Assembly: GCF_003313325.1 (NCBI RefSeq)
Contig: NZ_QMHQ01000003.1
Coordinates: forward strand, 1-64,000
Origin: Pedobacter namyangjuensis
GTDB lineage: Bacteria; Bacteroidota; Bacteroidia; Sphingobacteriales; Sphingobacteriaceae
Length of the DNA stretch: 64,000 nucleotides
Reading direction: 5' to 3'
The notes below the pieces were generated by a model that worked only from the letters and a program-made list of their open reading frames with translations, was not told where the DNA came from and did no database searches. Below are positions 42,698 through 51,740 of the stretch, piece by piece (the stretch's first letter is position 1; every line of letters starts with the position of its first letter). A program made the position numbers and the translations under genes.

Positions 42698-42845
42698 TAC
42701 TGGGCAAATATCTTTTATAATAGTCAATTACAACTAGCCAAATATAGGTATTTATGTATCAATTCTATTGCGTAAACGGTAACATTATGCTTGTGGCACA
42801 GAATTGGTTTTAGAGGTTATACACACATAATTAAATCTTAAACGT

Positions 42846-43238
42846 ATGAAAAAGTTCATCCTTTTGGCATTAGTGGTAAGTACCACCGCCATTTTTTCGA
42901 CCGCGAGAGCGCAAGTAAGTTTAAACATTAACATTGGCGCACAACCACGTTACATTCCTGTTGGATATACGTATGAAACCTATTACCAACCAGTTGTACA
43001 TAGGGCTTACTACGCACCTCCAAGGCGACATGTTGTTGCAAAGCGTTACTATGCTGCGCCCAGCAGAACCGTTTTAATAAGAGGAAATGATTGGAACAGA
43101 AGAAACGCCAAAGTTTATAGAAGCAGTTATTATAAATCTCCAGGCAAACATTATTACAAAAAAAGCAATCATCATTTAAAACCGAAATACTATAAAGGCA
43201 AAGGACACAACAAAGGCCGTGGAAACGGAAGACGTTAA
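42846..43238 (+). CDS. Secreted basic Tyr/Arg/His-rich protein (paralog 1)
   Basis: A 130-residue protein with a signal peptide (FILLALVVSTTAIFSTARA). The mature start is QVSLNINIGAQPRYIPVGY, followed by Tyr/Pro-rich and then Arg/Lys/His/Tyr-rich sequence ending in a Gly/Lys/Arg tail. The high positive charge suggests binding to polyanions at the cell surface, such as LPS or DNA; this is inference. A paralog follows 26 bases later with the same mature N-terminus. Confidence 0.75.
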   Translation: MKKFILLALVVSTTAIFSTARAQVSLNINIGAQPRYIPVGYTYETYYQPVVHRAYYAPPRRHVVAKRYYAAPSRTVLIRGNDWNRRNAKVYRSSYYKSPGKHYYKKSNHHLKPKYYKGKGHNKGRGNGRR

Positions 43239-43264
43239 TTTTGTATCATTTAAAATCTAACCTT

Positions 43265-43783
43265 ATGAAAAAATTAATTTTTGTAACCATGCTAGCGGTG
43301 GCATCGTTTTACAACAGTGCTAATGCACAAGTAAGTTTAAATGTAAATATTGGTTCACAACCGTTATGGGGACCAACTGGATATGACCACGTTGACTATT
43401 ATTATTTACCAGATGTGGAAAGTTATTACTCCGTACCGAAAAGACAGTTTGTTTATTTGAACAATGGAACTTGGGTATTTAACAACTCCTTACCAGAACG
43501 TTATAGCAACTATAATTTATATAATGGATATAAGGTTGTGGTTAATGGAGTTAGGCCATATTTAAATTTTGATAACGACAGAGTTAAATACGGAAAATAT
43601 AAAAACTGGGGCGGTAAGCAACCGATTATTAGAAACAGTAACGACAAAAGATATTATGTTATCAAAGGTCATCCACACGGAATGCCTCCTGGACAAGCTA
43701 AAAAAATATACAATGGCAAGTCTAAAGACGTTAAAATAAAAGGCAACAACGGAAACAATGGCAAAGGGAAAGGGAAGCATTAA
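43265..43783 (+). CDS. Secreted basic protein (paralog 2)
   Basis: Start at ATG 43265 (MKKLIFVTMLAVASF), the residues before it being non-conserved. The protein has a signal peptide, then QVSLNVNIGSQPLWGPTGY, parallel to the neighbour's mature start, a Tyr/Asp-rich middle, and a Lys/Gly/Asn-rich basic tail. The tail includes the HPHGMPPGQAKKIY segment. The two genes look like a tandem duplication that diverged after the shared leader. Function unknown. Confidence 0.72.
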   Translation: MKKLIFVTMLAVASFYNSANAQVSLNVNIGSQPLWGPTGYDHVDYYYLPDVESYYSVPKRQFVYLNNGTWVFNNSLPERYSNYNLYNGYKVVVNGVRPYLNFDNDRVKYGKYKNWGGKQPIIRNSNDKRYYVIKGHPHGMPPGQAKKIYNGKSKDVKIKGNNGNNGKGKGKH

Positions 43784-43793
43784 AATTCAAAAC

Positions 43794-43833
43794 AAAAAAT
43801 CCGCGTCGAAATTAATCGACGCGGATTTTTTTT
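43794..43833. terminator. Strong bidirectional terminator
   Basis: AAAAAATCCGCGTCGA (43794-43809) and TCGACGCGGATTTTTTTT (43816-43833) form a perfect stem with a 6-base loop, flanked by A and T runs. It serves the convergent secreted-protein and DUF3575-like genes. Confidence 0.9.
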
Positions 43834-43849
43834 CGAATACGCTATTATC

Positions 43850-44407
43850 TTAGAATCTTTTACCAATGGTAATACCGGCTCTAGGATAGGCTTCTACGTA
43901 GCTATTGCCAAACAACCTGCCCACGCCCAAAAAGAGCTCGCCAACGAAACCGTTTTTAGTTAAAAATTTAGCACCTGCCGCTGCCCCCAAACCAAAACTC
44001 GTTGCGGTATTAAAACGCTTACTCATATCAGGTTCGTAACCTGGCGCATAACTAGTATATGCTAAATAATCATAATCAATTCTTTCTTGTGTGGTAATTA
44101 CCGCCATGTTTCCTTCAATAAAGAAACCATTAGCTTTTTTGTTACCGAAATAAATCCTATAGTTAGGGATAATTCCAAATTTATAGTCGCTATCTTCTTC
44201 AAGTCCGAATAAAACGGCTACCCCAACACTCATATCATCTTTTATAATGCGTTCGTAATTTATTTCAGGAACGCCAGCAATTGCTAATGGTAAATTAAGC
44301 TTTAGCTCATTATTTCCAAGAGCGCCATTCTTAACGCTATCTGTTTTTTGAGCAAATGCTAAACCACATAATGCTACAAACAGCATTGAGAGTGTTATTT
44401 TTTTCAT
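43850..44407 (-). CDS. Outer-membrane beta-barrel protein (DUF3575-like)
   Basis: A 185-residue protein with a signal peptide (TLSMLFVALCGLAFA) and a mature part made of short beta strands with repeated Gly/Phe/Tyr, such as LNLPLAIAGVPEINYER. It ends AGITIGKRF with terminal Phe, the outer-membrane assembly signature. It resembles DUF3575-type small barrels of Bacteroidota, whose role is unknown. It lies 61 bases downstream of alaS on the same strand. Confidence 0.75.
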   Translation of the reverse strand: MKKITLSMLFVALCGLAFAQKTDSVKNGALGNNELKLNLPLAIAGVPEINYERIIKDDMSVGVAVLFGLEEDSDYKFGIIPNYRIYFGNKKANGFFIEGNMAVITTQERIDYDYLAYTSYAPGYEPDMSKRFNTATSFGLGAAAGAKFLTKNGFVGELFLGVGRLFGNSYVEAYPRAGITIGKRF

Positions 44408-44468
44408 TCTATTTATTTTAATTTATTAACCCAAACGAGTATGAGCTTTAAAAAGCTACAGCAAAAGA

Positions 44469-47102
44469 TTATTTAACTATAAAACTTTTTGCCTTTTCTA
44501 ACACAGTCTCTAACCCGGCTGAATTTTTACCGCCGGCAGTAGCATAAAATGGCTGGCCACCACCTCCTCCTTGTATCTCTTTACCTAACTCTCTAACAAT
44601 TTTAGCGGCGTTTAAAGTATCAGTTACAACTTCTTCAGCTATCATTACCGTAATACCAGGTTTGTCATCAATCAAAGTGGTAAACACTAAGTATAAGTTT
44701 GGCACCAATGCTTTTACTTCAAAAGCTAAATTTTTAACAGCATCTGCATTTGGTAAGTCTACGTGCGTTGCGATGAAGTTAACGCCATTTATTTCCACGG
44801 CTTTTGCAGCAATATCCTGTTTCATATCGCCAGCTTTAGCCAAAATGTTTTTTTCGACTTCTTTTTTAAGTTTTGCGTTTTCATCTAGTAAGGCTTGTAC
44901 AGCTACGGTTATTTGTTGACTACCTTTTAATAAAGACTTTAACTGAGTTAACTCTTTACTCTGATTTACAATATATTCTTCTGCTTTGCTTGCTGTGATA
45001 GCCTCTATACGACGGACGCCTGCTGCCACTGCACTTTCGCTAATAATTTTAAAATAGCCGATCTGACCTGTGGCATTTACGTGTGTACCACCACATAGCT
45101 CTTTAGAGAAATGATCGTCGAATGTTATAACACGCACAAAGTCGCCGTACTTTTCGCCGAACAATGCGGTTACGCCAGAGTTTATTGCTTCATCGTAAGG
45201 TACATTTCTTTGCTCGTTGAGTTTAATATTCTCTCTGATTTTACGGTTAACAATTTTCTCGATTTCTGCTAAATCTTCTTCTGTAATTTTAGCGAAGTGA
45301 GAAAAATCAAACCTTAAATTATCTGCGTTTACCAAACTACCTTTTTGGTTAACATGCGCACCTAAAACCTGCTTTAACGCCGCGTGTAATAAGTGTGTAG
45401 CAGAGTGGTTATCTGCAGTAAGCTCTCTTTTTTGTTCATCAATCACTGCCCAAAATTTTCCATCGACATCGGTTGGCAAGGTATCTGTATAATGGACGAT
45501 TACACCGTTTTCTTTTTTGGTGTCCGTTATTTCTACCCAAAACTGACGGCTATGATCTTCTAAACGACCGGTATCTCCTACTTGGCCACCACTTTCGGCA
45601 TAAAAAGGCGTTTGACGCAAAACAATTTGATATTGATCTTTGCCTTTCGCACTTACTTTACGGTATTTTAAAATTTCTGTTTCAATTTCTGTTAAATCGT
45701 AACCAACAAATTCAGTCTCATTATCTTGATTAACAATAACCCAATCTCCAGTGTCTATAGCTGTTGCAGCACGAGAACGATTTTTTTGCTCAGCCAATGC
45801 TGAATTAAAGCCATCCATATCAACAGACCAACCTTTTTCGCGAGCCATCAACTCGGTTAAATCTATTGGAAAACCGAAAGTATCGTAAAGTTCAAAAGCA
45901 AAATTCCCGTCGATTTTGCCATTAGCTTCATACTTCTCAAAACGTTGAATTCCTGTTGCCAAAGTTCTCAAGAAAGAAACCTCCTCTTCTAAAACCACTT
46001 TCTGTACAAAATCCTTTTGTAAATACAATTCGTCAAAAACACCTTTAAATTGCTCGGCTAAAACAGGAACCAACTGGTTTAAAAACGGCTCTTTAAAATT
46101 TAGAAAAGTATAAGCATAACGTACTGCTCTGCGCAAAATTCTACGTATTACATATCCAGCTTTATTATTTGAAGGTAATTGACCATCAGCAATAACAAAA
46201 GAAATTGCTCTTATATGATCAGCCATTACACGCATTGCAACGGCTTCGTTCCATCCTTTATCACCAGGTTCTGCACTGCTTACGTATTCGAAACCAGATT
46301 TCTCAGAAATGAATTGAATAAGTGGCTGAAAGACGTCGCTATCGTAATTAGAAGTTTTACCTTGCAATACACGAACCAAACGTTCAAAGCCCATTCCGGT
46401 ATCAACATGTTGTGCAGGTAATGTTTGCAATGATCCGTCTTTCAATCGGTTAAACTGCATAAATACATTATTCCATATCTCAATAACTTGAGGATGATCT
46501 GCATTGACCAAGCTTTTACCACTTACTTCATTTCTCTCTGAAAGCGGACGACAATCTACATGTATTTCAGAGCACGGACCGCATGGACCGGTATCACCCA
46601 TTTCCCAAAAATTGTCTTTTTTATTTCCTAAGATAATTCTATCCTCATCCACATATTGCTTCCAAAGTTCAAAAGCTTCGGTATCTCTTGGCAAGCCTTC
46701 ACTATCATCACCCTCAAAAATAGAGACGTATAACTGATCTTTAGGTATTTTGTAAACTTCGGTTAGCAATTCCCAACTCCAAGCTATCGCTTCTTTTTTA
46801 AAATAGTCGCCAAAGCTCCAATTGCCCAACATTTCGAACATAGTATGGTGATAAGTATCAATACCAACTTCTTCTAAATCGTTATGTTTTCCAGAAACCC
46901 TTAAACAACGTTGAGTATCGGCTACGCGAGGGTATTTAACGGTGGCTTCGCCTAAAAACAAATCCTTAAATTGGTTCATACCGGCATTAGTAAACATTAA
47001 CGTTGGGTCGTTTTTTACTACGATTGGCGCCGATGCCACAATTTGATGCTGTTTACTTTTGAAAAAATCTAAATAGGTCTGTCTTATTTCTTTAGCTGTC
47101 AT
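44469..47102 (-). CDS. alaS: Alanyl-tRNA synthetase
   Basis: An 877-residue class II synthetase. The N-terminal aminoacylation domain starts MTAKEIRQTYLDFFKSK and contains FTNAGMNQFKDLFLG. The editing domain has the zinc-binding HSATHLLHAAL (two His) and ELCGGTHVNATG (Cys/His). The C-terminal DHHA1-like part with the glycine-rich IQGGGGGQPFYATAGG tail is also intact. It charges tRNA-Ala and hydrolyses mischarged Ser or Gly. Normal length. No T-box or other leader regulation seen upstream. Confidence 0.96.
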   Translation of the reverse strand: MTAKEIRQTYLDFFKSKQHQIVASAPIVVKNDPTLMFTNAGMNQFKDLFLGEATVKYPRVADTQRCLRVSGKHNDLEEVGIDTYHHTMFEMLGNWSFGDYFKKEAIAWSWELLTEVYKIPKDQLYVSIFEGDDSEGLPRDTEAFELWKQYVDEDRIILGNKKDNFWEMGDTGPCGPCSEIHVDCRPLSERNEVSGKSLVNADHPQVIEIWNNVFMQFNRLKDGSLQTLPAQHVDTGMGFERLVRVLQGKTSNYDSDVFQPLIQFISEKSGFEYVSSAEPGDKGWNEAVAMRVMADHIRAISFVIADGQLPSNNKAGYVIRRILRRAVRYAYTFLNFKEPFLNQLVPVLAEQFKGVFDELYLQKDFVQKVVLEEEVSFLRTLATGIQRFEKYEANGKIDGNFAFELYDTFGFPIDLTELMAREKGWSVDMDGFNSALAEQKNRSRAATAIDTGDWVIVNQDNETEFVGYDLTEIETEILKYRKVSAKGKDQYQIVLRQTPFYAESGGQVGDTGRLEDHSRQFWVEITDTKKENGVIVHYTDTLPTDVDGKFWAVIDEQKRELTADNHSATHLLHAALKQVLGAHVNQKGSLVNADNLRFDFSHFAKITEEDLAEIEKIVNRKIRENIKLNEQRNVPYDEAINSGVTALFGEKYGDFVRVITFDDHFSKELCGGTHVNATGQIGYFKIISESAVAAGVRRIEAITASKAEEYIVNQSKELTQLKSLLKGSQQITVAVQALLDENAKLKKEVEKNILAKAGDMKQDIAAKAVEINGVNFIATHVDLPNADAVKNLAFEVKALVPNLYLVFTTLIDDKPGITVMIAEEVVTDTLNAAKIVRELGKEIQGGGGGQPFYATAGGKNSAGLETVLEKAKSFIVK

Positions 47103-47248
47103 TTTATATTATTGTTCAATACTGGAATGTTTCAAAGTTGGAACGTTGCTCATTGCCTTAACAAAAAACTCGGTGTAGCTTACTATGAAAATATCATTGC
47201 ATTATTATGTCTTTCTGATTATTTACAATGAACAAAATTAAAATTTTA

Positions 47249-47281
47249 TTGCGGTATTCTACTAAAAACCGCTTACATTTG
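47249..47281 (+). promoter_or_regulatory. Promoter of the MerR-type gene with palindromic spacer
   Basis: TTG (47249-47251), then a 22-base gap and TACATTTG (47274-47281). The inverted repeat GCGGT (47251-47255) and ACCGC (47268-47272) sits between the two elements, exactly where MerR-type proteins bind and realign a long spacer. Autoregulation is a fair inference. Confidence 0.5.
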
Positions 47282-47327
47282 AACACTTTAAGTAAAACCT
47301 ACAAACAACTCATAATCAATTAAAAAG

Positions 47328-47663
47328 ATGCCGTACAAAGAGAGAGAAATTAATAAAATGTATTATACCATGGGTGAGGTAACGGAAATGTTTGGCGTAA
47401 ATGCCTCGCAAATTAGGTTTTACGAAAAAGAATTCGACGTACTGCAACCCAAGAAAAACAAAAAAGGAAATAGACTTTTTACCCCTGAAGACATAGAAAA
47501 CCTAAAAATCATTTTTCACCTTGTGGATGATAAAGGATTTACTTTAAAAGGCGCTAAAGAACATTTAAAAAATAATTCTGGCGAAGTAAAGGAAAATCAA
47601 AAGGTAATTGCTTCGTTAGAAAAACTGAAAGACTTTTTGTTGAAACTTAACGAAGAGATTTAA
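47328..47663 (+). CDS. MerR family transcriptional regulator
   Basis: A 111-residue protein with a MerR winged-helix N-terminus: YYTMGEVTEMFGVNASQIRFYEKEF, then GNRLFTPEDIENLKIIFHLVDDKGFTLKGAKEHL. A short coiled dimerisation helix follows. It is shorter than classical MerR proteins and has no Cys metal-binding loop, so the inducer is unknown and probably not a simple metal. Divergent from alaS; its promoter carries an internal inverted repeat. Confidence 0.88.
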   Translation: MPYKEREINKMYYTMGEVTEMFGVNASQIRFYEKEFDVLQPKKNKKGNRLFTPEDIENLKIIFHLVDDKGFTLKGAKEHLKNNSGEVKENQKVIASLEKLKDFLLKLNEEI

Positions 47664-47753
47664 AAAAACACCTAGTGAAATAATATCAACTATTTAGTTA
47701 GTTAATTTCAATTAATATACTATTTTAGCTATTGTATTTATTTCATATTAAGC

Positions 47754-48665
47754 ATGGCTAGGTATTTACTCTCCCTATTATTGGTTATACTCTTTTGCAA
47801 TACTTCTAATGCTCAAATTTTAGACAGCGCTAGGGTTAAAACGCCAACAATAGACACCGTGATTCTTGTTACTCAACAAGATGTAAATAACTATATATCC
47901 CTCAGAGAAATTACGGATACAGTAGGGAAATTATCTTCCTACATAAGTATTATTAAAACTGCAAAAGAAACTTCTGTAATGCACCCTAAGGCTCAGTTTG
48001 AAACGGTGTTATTACTCACGGAACGAAATGAAAAATTCCAAGCTTTAGTTAAAAAACCAATTACTAAAGATGATATCAATGAATACCTATCGATATTAAA
48101 AATAACCGACGACACCATTGGAAAAACAAATGATTTTATAAAAATTATTAAATCTGCGAAAACCAGAATGGCTATGGCAGAACTAGGCGGAAATCTTTAT
48201 AAAGTGGTAAGTTACGAAACGGCATTGATGGATGCCAAAGAAAATTTTCGACTTAGGAACTTAGTTAATAAGGTGCTCGTAATAAAACACGAACGTAAGA
48301 TGTATCTGCTTAAAGATGGTAAAACTGTAAAAACATTTACAGTGGCTTTAGGTAAAAATCCGGTAGGGCAAAAAGAATTTGAGGGCGATGGCAAAACGCC
48401 TGAAGGAATTTACACCTTAGATTGGCAAAAATGGAACAGCTCTACTTTCCACTCCTTTCATATCTCTTATCCTAACGAAATTGATTTAGCTCGAGCAAAA
48501 ACAAAAAAGCTAACGGCAGGAAGCTATATTATGGTACATGGAACTTCTAAAGGTGTTAAAAAGAGAAAAGATTGGACAAATGGCTGTATTGCGCTAAACA
48601 ATGTGGATATGGCAGAATTTAAGAAAATCGTATTTCAGGATACGCAGATTGAGATTAGGAAATAA
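47754..48665 (+). CDS. L,D-transpeptidase (YkuD) with duplicated N-terminal segment
   Basis: A 303-residue exported protein. The signal peptide (YLLSLLLVILFCNTSNA) is followed by two similar helical segments (about residues 40-100 and 102-168). Both contain a Tyr-x-Ser-(x)-x-x-Ile-Thr-Asp element and an Ile-Lys-x-Ala-Lys ending. The catalytic domain spans about 170-303, with His262 in VHGTSKG and Cys278 in WTNGCIAL. L,D-transpeptidases make 3-3 crosslinks or attach proteins to peptidoglycan. The N-terminal duplication is unusual and of unknown role. Confidence 0.87.
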   Translation: MARYLLSLLLVILFCNTSNAQILDSARVKTPTIDTVILVTQQDVNNYISLREITDTVGKLSSYISIIKTAKETSVMHPKAQFETVLLLTERNEKFQALVKKPITKDDINEYLSILKITDDTIGKTNDFIKIIKSAKTRMAMAELGGNLYKVVSYETALMDAKENFRLRNLVNKVLVIKHERKMYLLKDGKTVKTFTVALGKNPVGQKEFEGDGKTPEGIYTLDWQKWNSSTFHSFHISYPNEIDLARAKTKKLTAGSYIMVHGTSKGVKKRKDWTNGCIALNNVDMAEFKKIVFQDTQIEIRK

Positions 48666-48986
48666 CTAAAAATGCACTAGGCTGTAAATTTCTTGCATGT
48701 ATTTGCCTTCGTGCAACGCATCAAAAAAATCGCTCCACTCCTTTCTGTTAAAAACCAAACTGATATCTGGATAAGGCGTTGCAAGAACAACGATTGGAGT
48801 TCCATCTGGCGATTGCTCTATAAAATCATCAAATTTCAAATTTTCCGTAGCTTTTATAAAGGCATCAAATTGCTGAAACGAAAAACTTATGAGCATACCT
48901 CTATTCCAAATATTTGCAATTTTGCAATTTACACAGTGCGTAACAACTATGTTTTCTTTTCTGGCAATTACTACGGGTTTACACAT
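48666..48986 (-). CDS. Small conserved protein, DUF6686-like
   Basis: A 106-residue cytosolic protein without membrane segments, with a Cys pair in CVNCKIANIWNRG and an Asp/Pro-rich C-terminus. It resembles the DUF6686 group of small Bacteroidota proteins, but this is uncertain. It starts at ATG 48986, ends right after the L,D-transpeptidase stop, and overlaps a competing plus-strand frame (48693-49022), which is less protein-like. Confidence 0.55.
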   Translation of the reverse strand: MCKPVVIARKENIVVTHCVNCKIANIWNRGMLISFSFQQFDAFIKATENLKFDDFIEQSPDGTPIVVLATPYPDISLVFNRKEWSDFFDALHEGKYMQEIYSLVHF

Positions 48987-49132
48987 AAGCTAATACTAAT
49001 TGAGGTTAAGGCTGAGATTTAGGTAACGTTGAGTGAACTTTAGCCTCCAGCATTTATAATTACAAATATCTAATTATTTAGAATCATTCCAAATAATTAA
49101 GCGTTTATTTTTAACTTATTTTCAGGATAAAA

Positions 49133-49176
49133 AAAATGGGCCTAACATTAGTTTAAACTAACATTAAGCCCATTTT
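49133..49176 (-). terminator. Terminator after the small lipoprotein gene
   Basis: AAAATGGGC (49133-49141) and GCCCATTTT (49168-49176) form the outer stem, with an inner TTAGTTTAAACTAA palindrome. It lies 16 bases past the lipoprotein stop. Confidence 0.75.
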
Positions 49177-49192
49177 AGTTGAAACAGCTTAT

Positions 49193-49381
49193 TTATTGCT
49201 GCCTAGTGGTATCTGGCATTTTGGTTGTATCAGGCACCTTGGTTGTATCAACCATTGGTGAATCTACTCTTGGACTATCCATGCCCGTTGAATCCATTGT
49301 TCCGCTACCGCTCTTACTTGAGCTACATGCTGTAAATGCCATACCGACAGCTACAAGCGCAATAAAAAATTTAAATTTCAT
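49193..49381 (-). CDS. Small Asp/Pro/Thr repeat lipoprotein, 62 aa
   Basis: A 62-residue protein with a lipobox (TAC, Cys near residue 19), then a low-complexity tail of short repeats (MDSTGMDSPRVDSPMVDTTKVPDTTK split over about 40 residues). It is probably anchored in the outer membrane as a flexible acidic tether. No function assigned. Single gene with its own terminator. Confidence 0.65.
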   Translation of the reverse strand: MKFKFFIALVAVGMAFTACSSSKSGSGTMDSTGMDSPRVDSPMVDTTKVPDTTKMPDTTRQQ

Positions 49382-49557
49382 ATGTTTCTGTTTTGATTAA
49401 TAATTACCGCTATTTAAAGGGATTACTTACTAAATGTTTTTTTAGAACAAAAGGTTTTACTTTTTTATAAATATTTATGAAGCAACGATTTAAAGAAAAT
49501 AATGCTATAAAATTCGACATCAATAAAACTCAGCTTTTGGTTTGTTGTTAGTATAAG

Positions 49558-50343
49558 ATGGATTTAGAAAAATTTTATACTCGTGTTTTCGATTGGATAA
49601 TAATTTTTGGGCCACGACTACTTTTAGGATTAATAGTACTTTTTTTGGGTTTGTGGATTGTTAAAGTTATTACAAAATGGATAAGTGGCCGCATGCACAA
49701 AAGAAATGTAGATGCAACTGCGAAACCGTTTTTAATAAGCTTGCTTGGTGTAGTATTGAGAATACTTTTAATACTGGCGGTAATGCAAATACTCGGAATG
49801 GAAATGACCTTATTTACTGCCCTAGTAGGCGCCTTTGGCGTGGCAGCAGGCTTGGCACTTTCTGGCACCTTACAAAACTTCGCAAGTGGTATTATCATTC
49901 TTTTGGTTAAACCGTTTTCTGTGGGAGATAATATTATTACCCAGGGCTTAGAAGGAACAGTAACCTCAATCAGAATATTTCATACCTTGGTTACCACTTT
50001 CGATAACAGATCTGTTATCGTTCCCAATAGCAAGCTAAGCAATGAGGTAATAATTAACATTAGCAGAGAAGGAACAAGACGATTGGATATAGAAATAAAA
50101 TTTACAAATGCGGTAGATATTGGCACGGTAAGGAAAATAATTAATGCCGCTATTGATAAGTGTACAAATATCCTATCCAGTCCCGAACGAAGGATTGGCG
50201 TTGTATCGATAGAAAATGATGGTTATAAATTAGGTATAAACGTTTGGGTTAATGCGCATGGTTTTCAAGATACCAAACTTGCAATACAAGAAATGATTGT
50301 AGAAGACCTCAAAAAATCAGAAATTAAACTCCCAGGATTATAG
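49558..50343 (+). CDS. MscS-family mechanosensitive ion channel
   Basis: A 261-residue membrane protein with three predicted helices. The third carries the MscS pore pattern (GVAAGLALSGTLQNFASGIIIL, Gly/Ala repeats), followed by KPFSVGDNII and the beta-domain with TTFDNRSVIVPNSKLSNEVI. Short MscS form, opening under membrane tension to release solutes. Its gene ends immediately before a convergent small gene. Confidence 0.92.
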   Translation: MDLEKFYTRVFDWIIIFGPRLLLGLIVLFLGLWIVKVITKWISGRMHKRNVDATAKPFLISLLGVVLRILLILAVMQILGMEMTLFTALVGAFGVAAGLALSGTLQNFASGIIILLVKPFSVGDNIITQGLEGTVTSIRIFHTLVTTFDNRSVIVPNSKLSNEVIINISREGTRRLDIEIKFTNAVDIGTVRKIINAAIDKCTNILSSPERRIGVVSIENDGYKLGINVWVNAHGFQDTKLAIQEMIVEDLKKSEIKLPGL

Positions 50344-50577
50344 TTATTGATTACTTGCGAAAGATTCGATTAAATTGTTAGTTGCATCAAAAACATTAAT
50401 TTTTGCAATGGTTAGTTCATCAGCTAACTCCACAAAGTGATTTTTAAGATTTTGAGCTAATTCCTCTGGATTTGTATCCGATTTAGCGGTTACATTGATT
50501 TCAGATTTACTTACCTGATCTATGCTTGTAACTTGCATAGCATATTTTTCTTTTAATGTTGCAATTAGTTCTTCCAT
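50344..50577 (-). CDS. Hypothetical protein, 77 aa
   Basis: A 77-residue cytosolic protein with mixed charge and one helix-strand-helix layout (VTSIDQVSKSEINVTAKSD). I do not recognise it. The stop directly follows the mscS stop in the opposite direction, an unusually tight convergent pair with no room for a terminator. Confidence 0.5.
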   Translation of the reverse strand: MEELIATLKEKYAMQVTSIDQVSKSEINVTAKSDTNPEELAQNLKNHFVELADELTIAKINVFDATNNLIESFASNQ

Positions 50578-50644
50578 TCTATTTATGTTATACTAAAGCA
50601 ACACCTAAATGATAATTGTTGTTTTCTAATTAAGGAATTTAAGG

Positions 50645-50905
50645 CTAACCAGTTGTTTTTGAAAACTGGCATTCGATAAAATTACCTATCCTGTCAACAA
50701 ATTCGGCGGGCATTTTACTTCCGTTAATTTGTTCCCAACCGTTAGTAACCTTATTTATGGTACCAACCCATTTATCGCCTACGCAAACATAAAACATCTC
50801 CGAGACATCGCCTTGCATAAGTGTGTATAGCAAAGGCAATTGATTATCGAAAATATCGCATAAATAATCCATCTTAACCATATTACTTGTTTTTAATACG
50901 CCCAT
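50645..50905 (-). CDS. Hypothetical protein, 86 aa
   Basis: An 86-residue protein, or about 78 if started at the second Met (residue 9). It contains LPLLYTLMQGDVSEMFYVC and WVGTINKVTNGWEQINGSKMP, which look like a small alpha/beta fold. No family recognised. Lies 67 bases upstream of the previous small gene on the same strand. Confidence 0.5.
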   Translation of the reverse strand: MGVLKTSNMVKMDYLCDIFDNQLPLLYTLMQGDVSEMFYVCVGDKWVGTINKVTNGWEQINGSKMPAEFVDRIGNFIECQFSKTTG

Positions 50906-51023
50906 TTGTACCTATAACAACCCGCAACTGCATTAAATGTTTCCTGACCTCCTATAAATTTAAGAAAAAATTATTAAACATAACACTTTCAGATATGTTG
51001 GTATTAAAACATCACATTAGCTT

Positions 51024-51665
51024 ATGAAAAACTTAACATTACCACTAATTGCCGTTGCCACTTTGCTTTTTTCTGCTTGCGGAAATAACGAAAAAGATAA
51101 AAAAACTGAAACAGTTAGCGACACAACGTTTAAAACCGCAGACACTGTTATACAGAAGAATGAAAATGCTGCCAAATTAGATACTACTGAAATTATGTTC
51201 TTACAAGACGCTACTTACGACGCCATTAAAAAATCGGAAAGTAGTAAAAAGATAAATATTTCTTTAGCCGAAGACGCTATTAAAATCTATATAAAGTTGG
51301 TTAACGAAGATTATCCGAACACTATGGAGCAGTTAGCCAGAATAGCTAACGAGAAAGGTTATATTTTACCCAAATTATTACCAGAAAGCCAAATGGCATC
51401 GATTAAAAAAATGGACGAGTTGGAAGAAGAAGCAAGAAACGAGTATTTTGTAAAACTTATGTTAGACGAGCAAAAAAAAGCCATTGGCTTTTATGCCCAA
51501 GGAAGTCGCACTGGCGATAAAGATATCTCTGTCTATGCTAAATCTGCCTTGCCGAAACTTAATGATCATTTAAAACAGTTGATGAAAATTGATAGTGCGT
51601 TATTAGTTCCAAAGGCCAATCAAGGCCACGATGAAGCTAAAATAAGCAACAGGAATAAACAATAA
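51024..51665 (+). CDS. DUF4142 family lipoprotein
   Basis: A 213-residue lipoprotein (lipobox FSAC, Cys near residue 19) with a Ser/Thr/Lys linker, then the DUF4142 four-helix ferritin-like fold: MFLQDATYDAIKKSESSKKI, ILPKLLPESQMASIKKM, and FVKLMLDEQKKAIGFYAQGS. The family occurs in Bacteroidota and Proteobacteria and has no proven activity, although the fold suggests a stress role. A bidirectional terminator follows. Confidence 0.85.
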   Translation: MKNLTLPLIAVATLLFSACGNNEKDKKTETVSDTTFKTADTVIQKNENAAKLDTTEIMFLQDATYDAIKKSESSKKINISLAEDAIKIYIKLVNEDYPNTMEQLARIANEKGYILPKLLPESQMASIKKMDELEEEARNEYFVKLMLDEQKKAIGFYAQGSRTGDKDISVYAKSALPKLNDHLKQLMKIDSALLVPKANQGHDEAKISNRNKQ

Positions 51666-51690
51666 GAATTGGTTTATTTATAAAAACACA

Positions 51691-51728
51691 AAAATCGAGG
51701 AATCTTTGCTAGAATCCTCGATTTTTTT
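51691..51728. terminator. Bidirectional terminator
   Basis: AAAATCGAGGA (51691-51701) pairs with TCCTCGATTTTTTT (51715-51728). It separates the DUF4142 gene from the opposing 71-residue gene. Confidence 0.85.
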
Positions 51729-51740
51729 GTGCAGTTGAAC

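Noticed and set aside
48693..49022. Plus-strand frame of 109 residues opposite the DUF6686-like gene
   Set aside because: Its product is basic and low in complexity, whereas the minus frame gives a balanced, conserved-looking protein.
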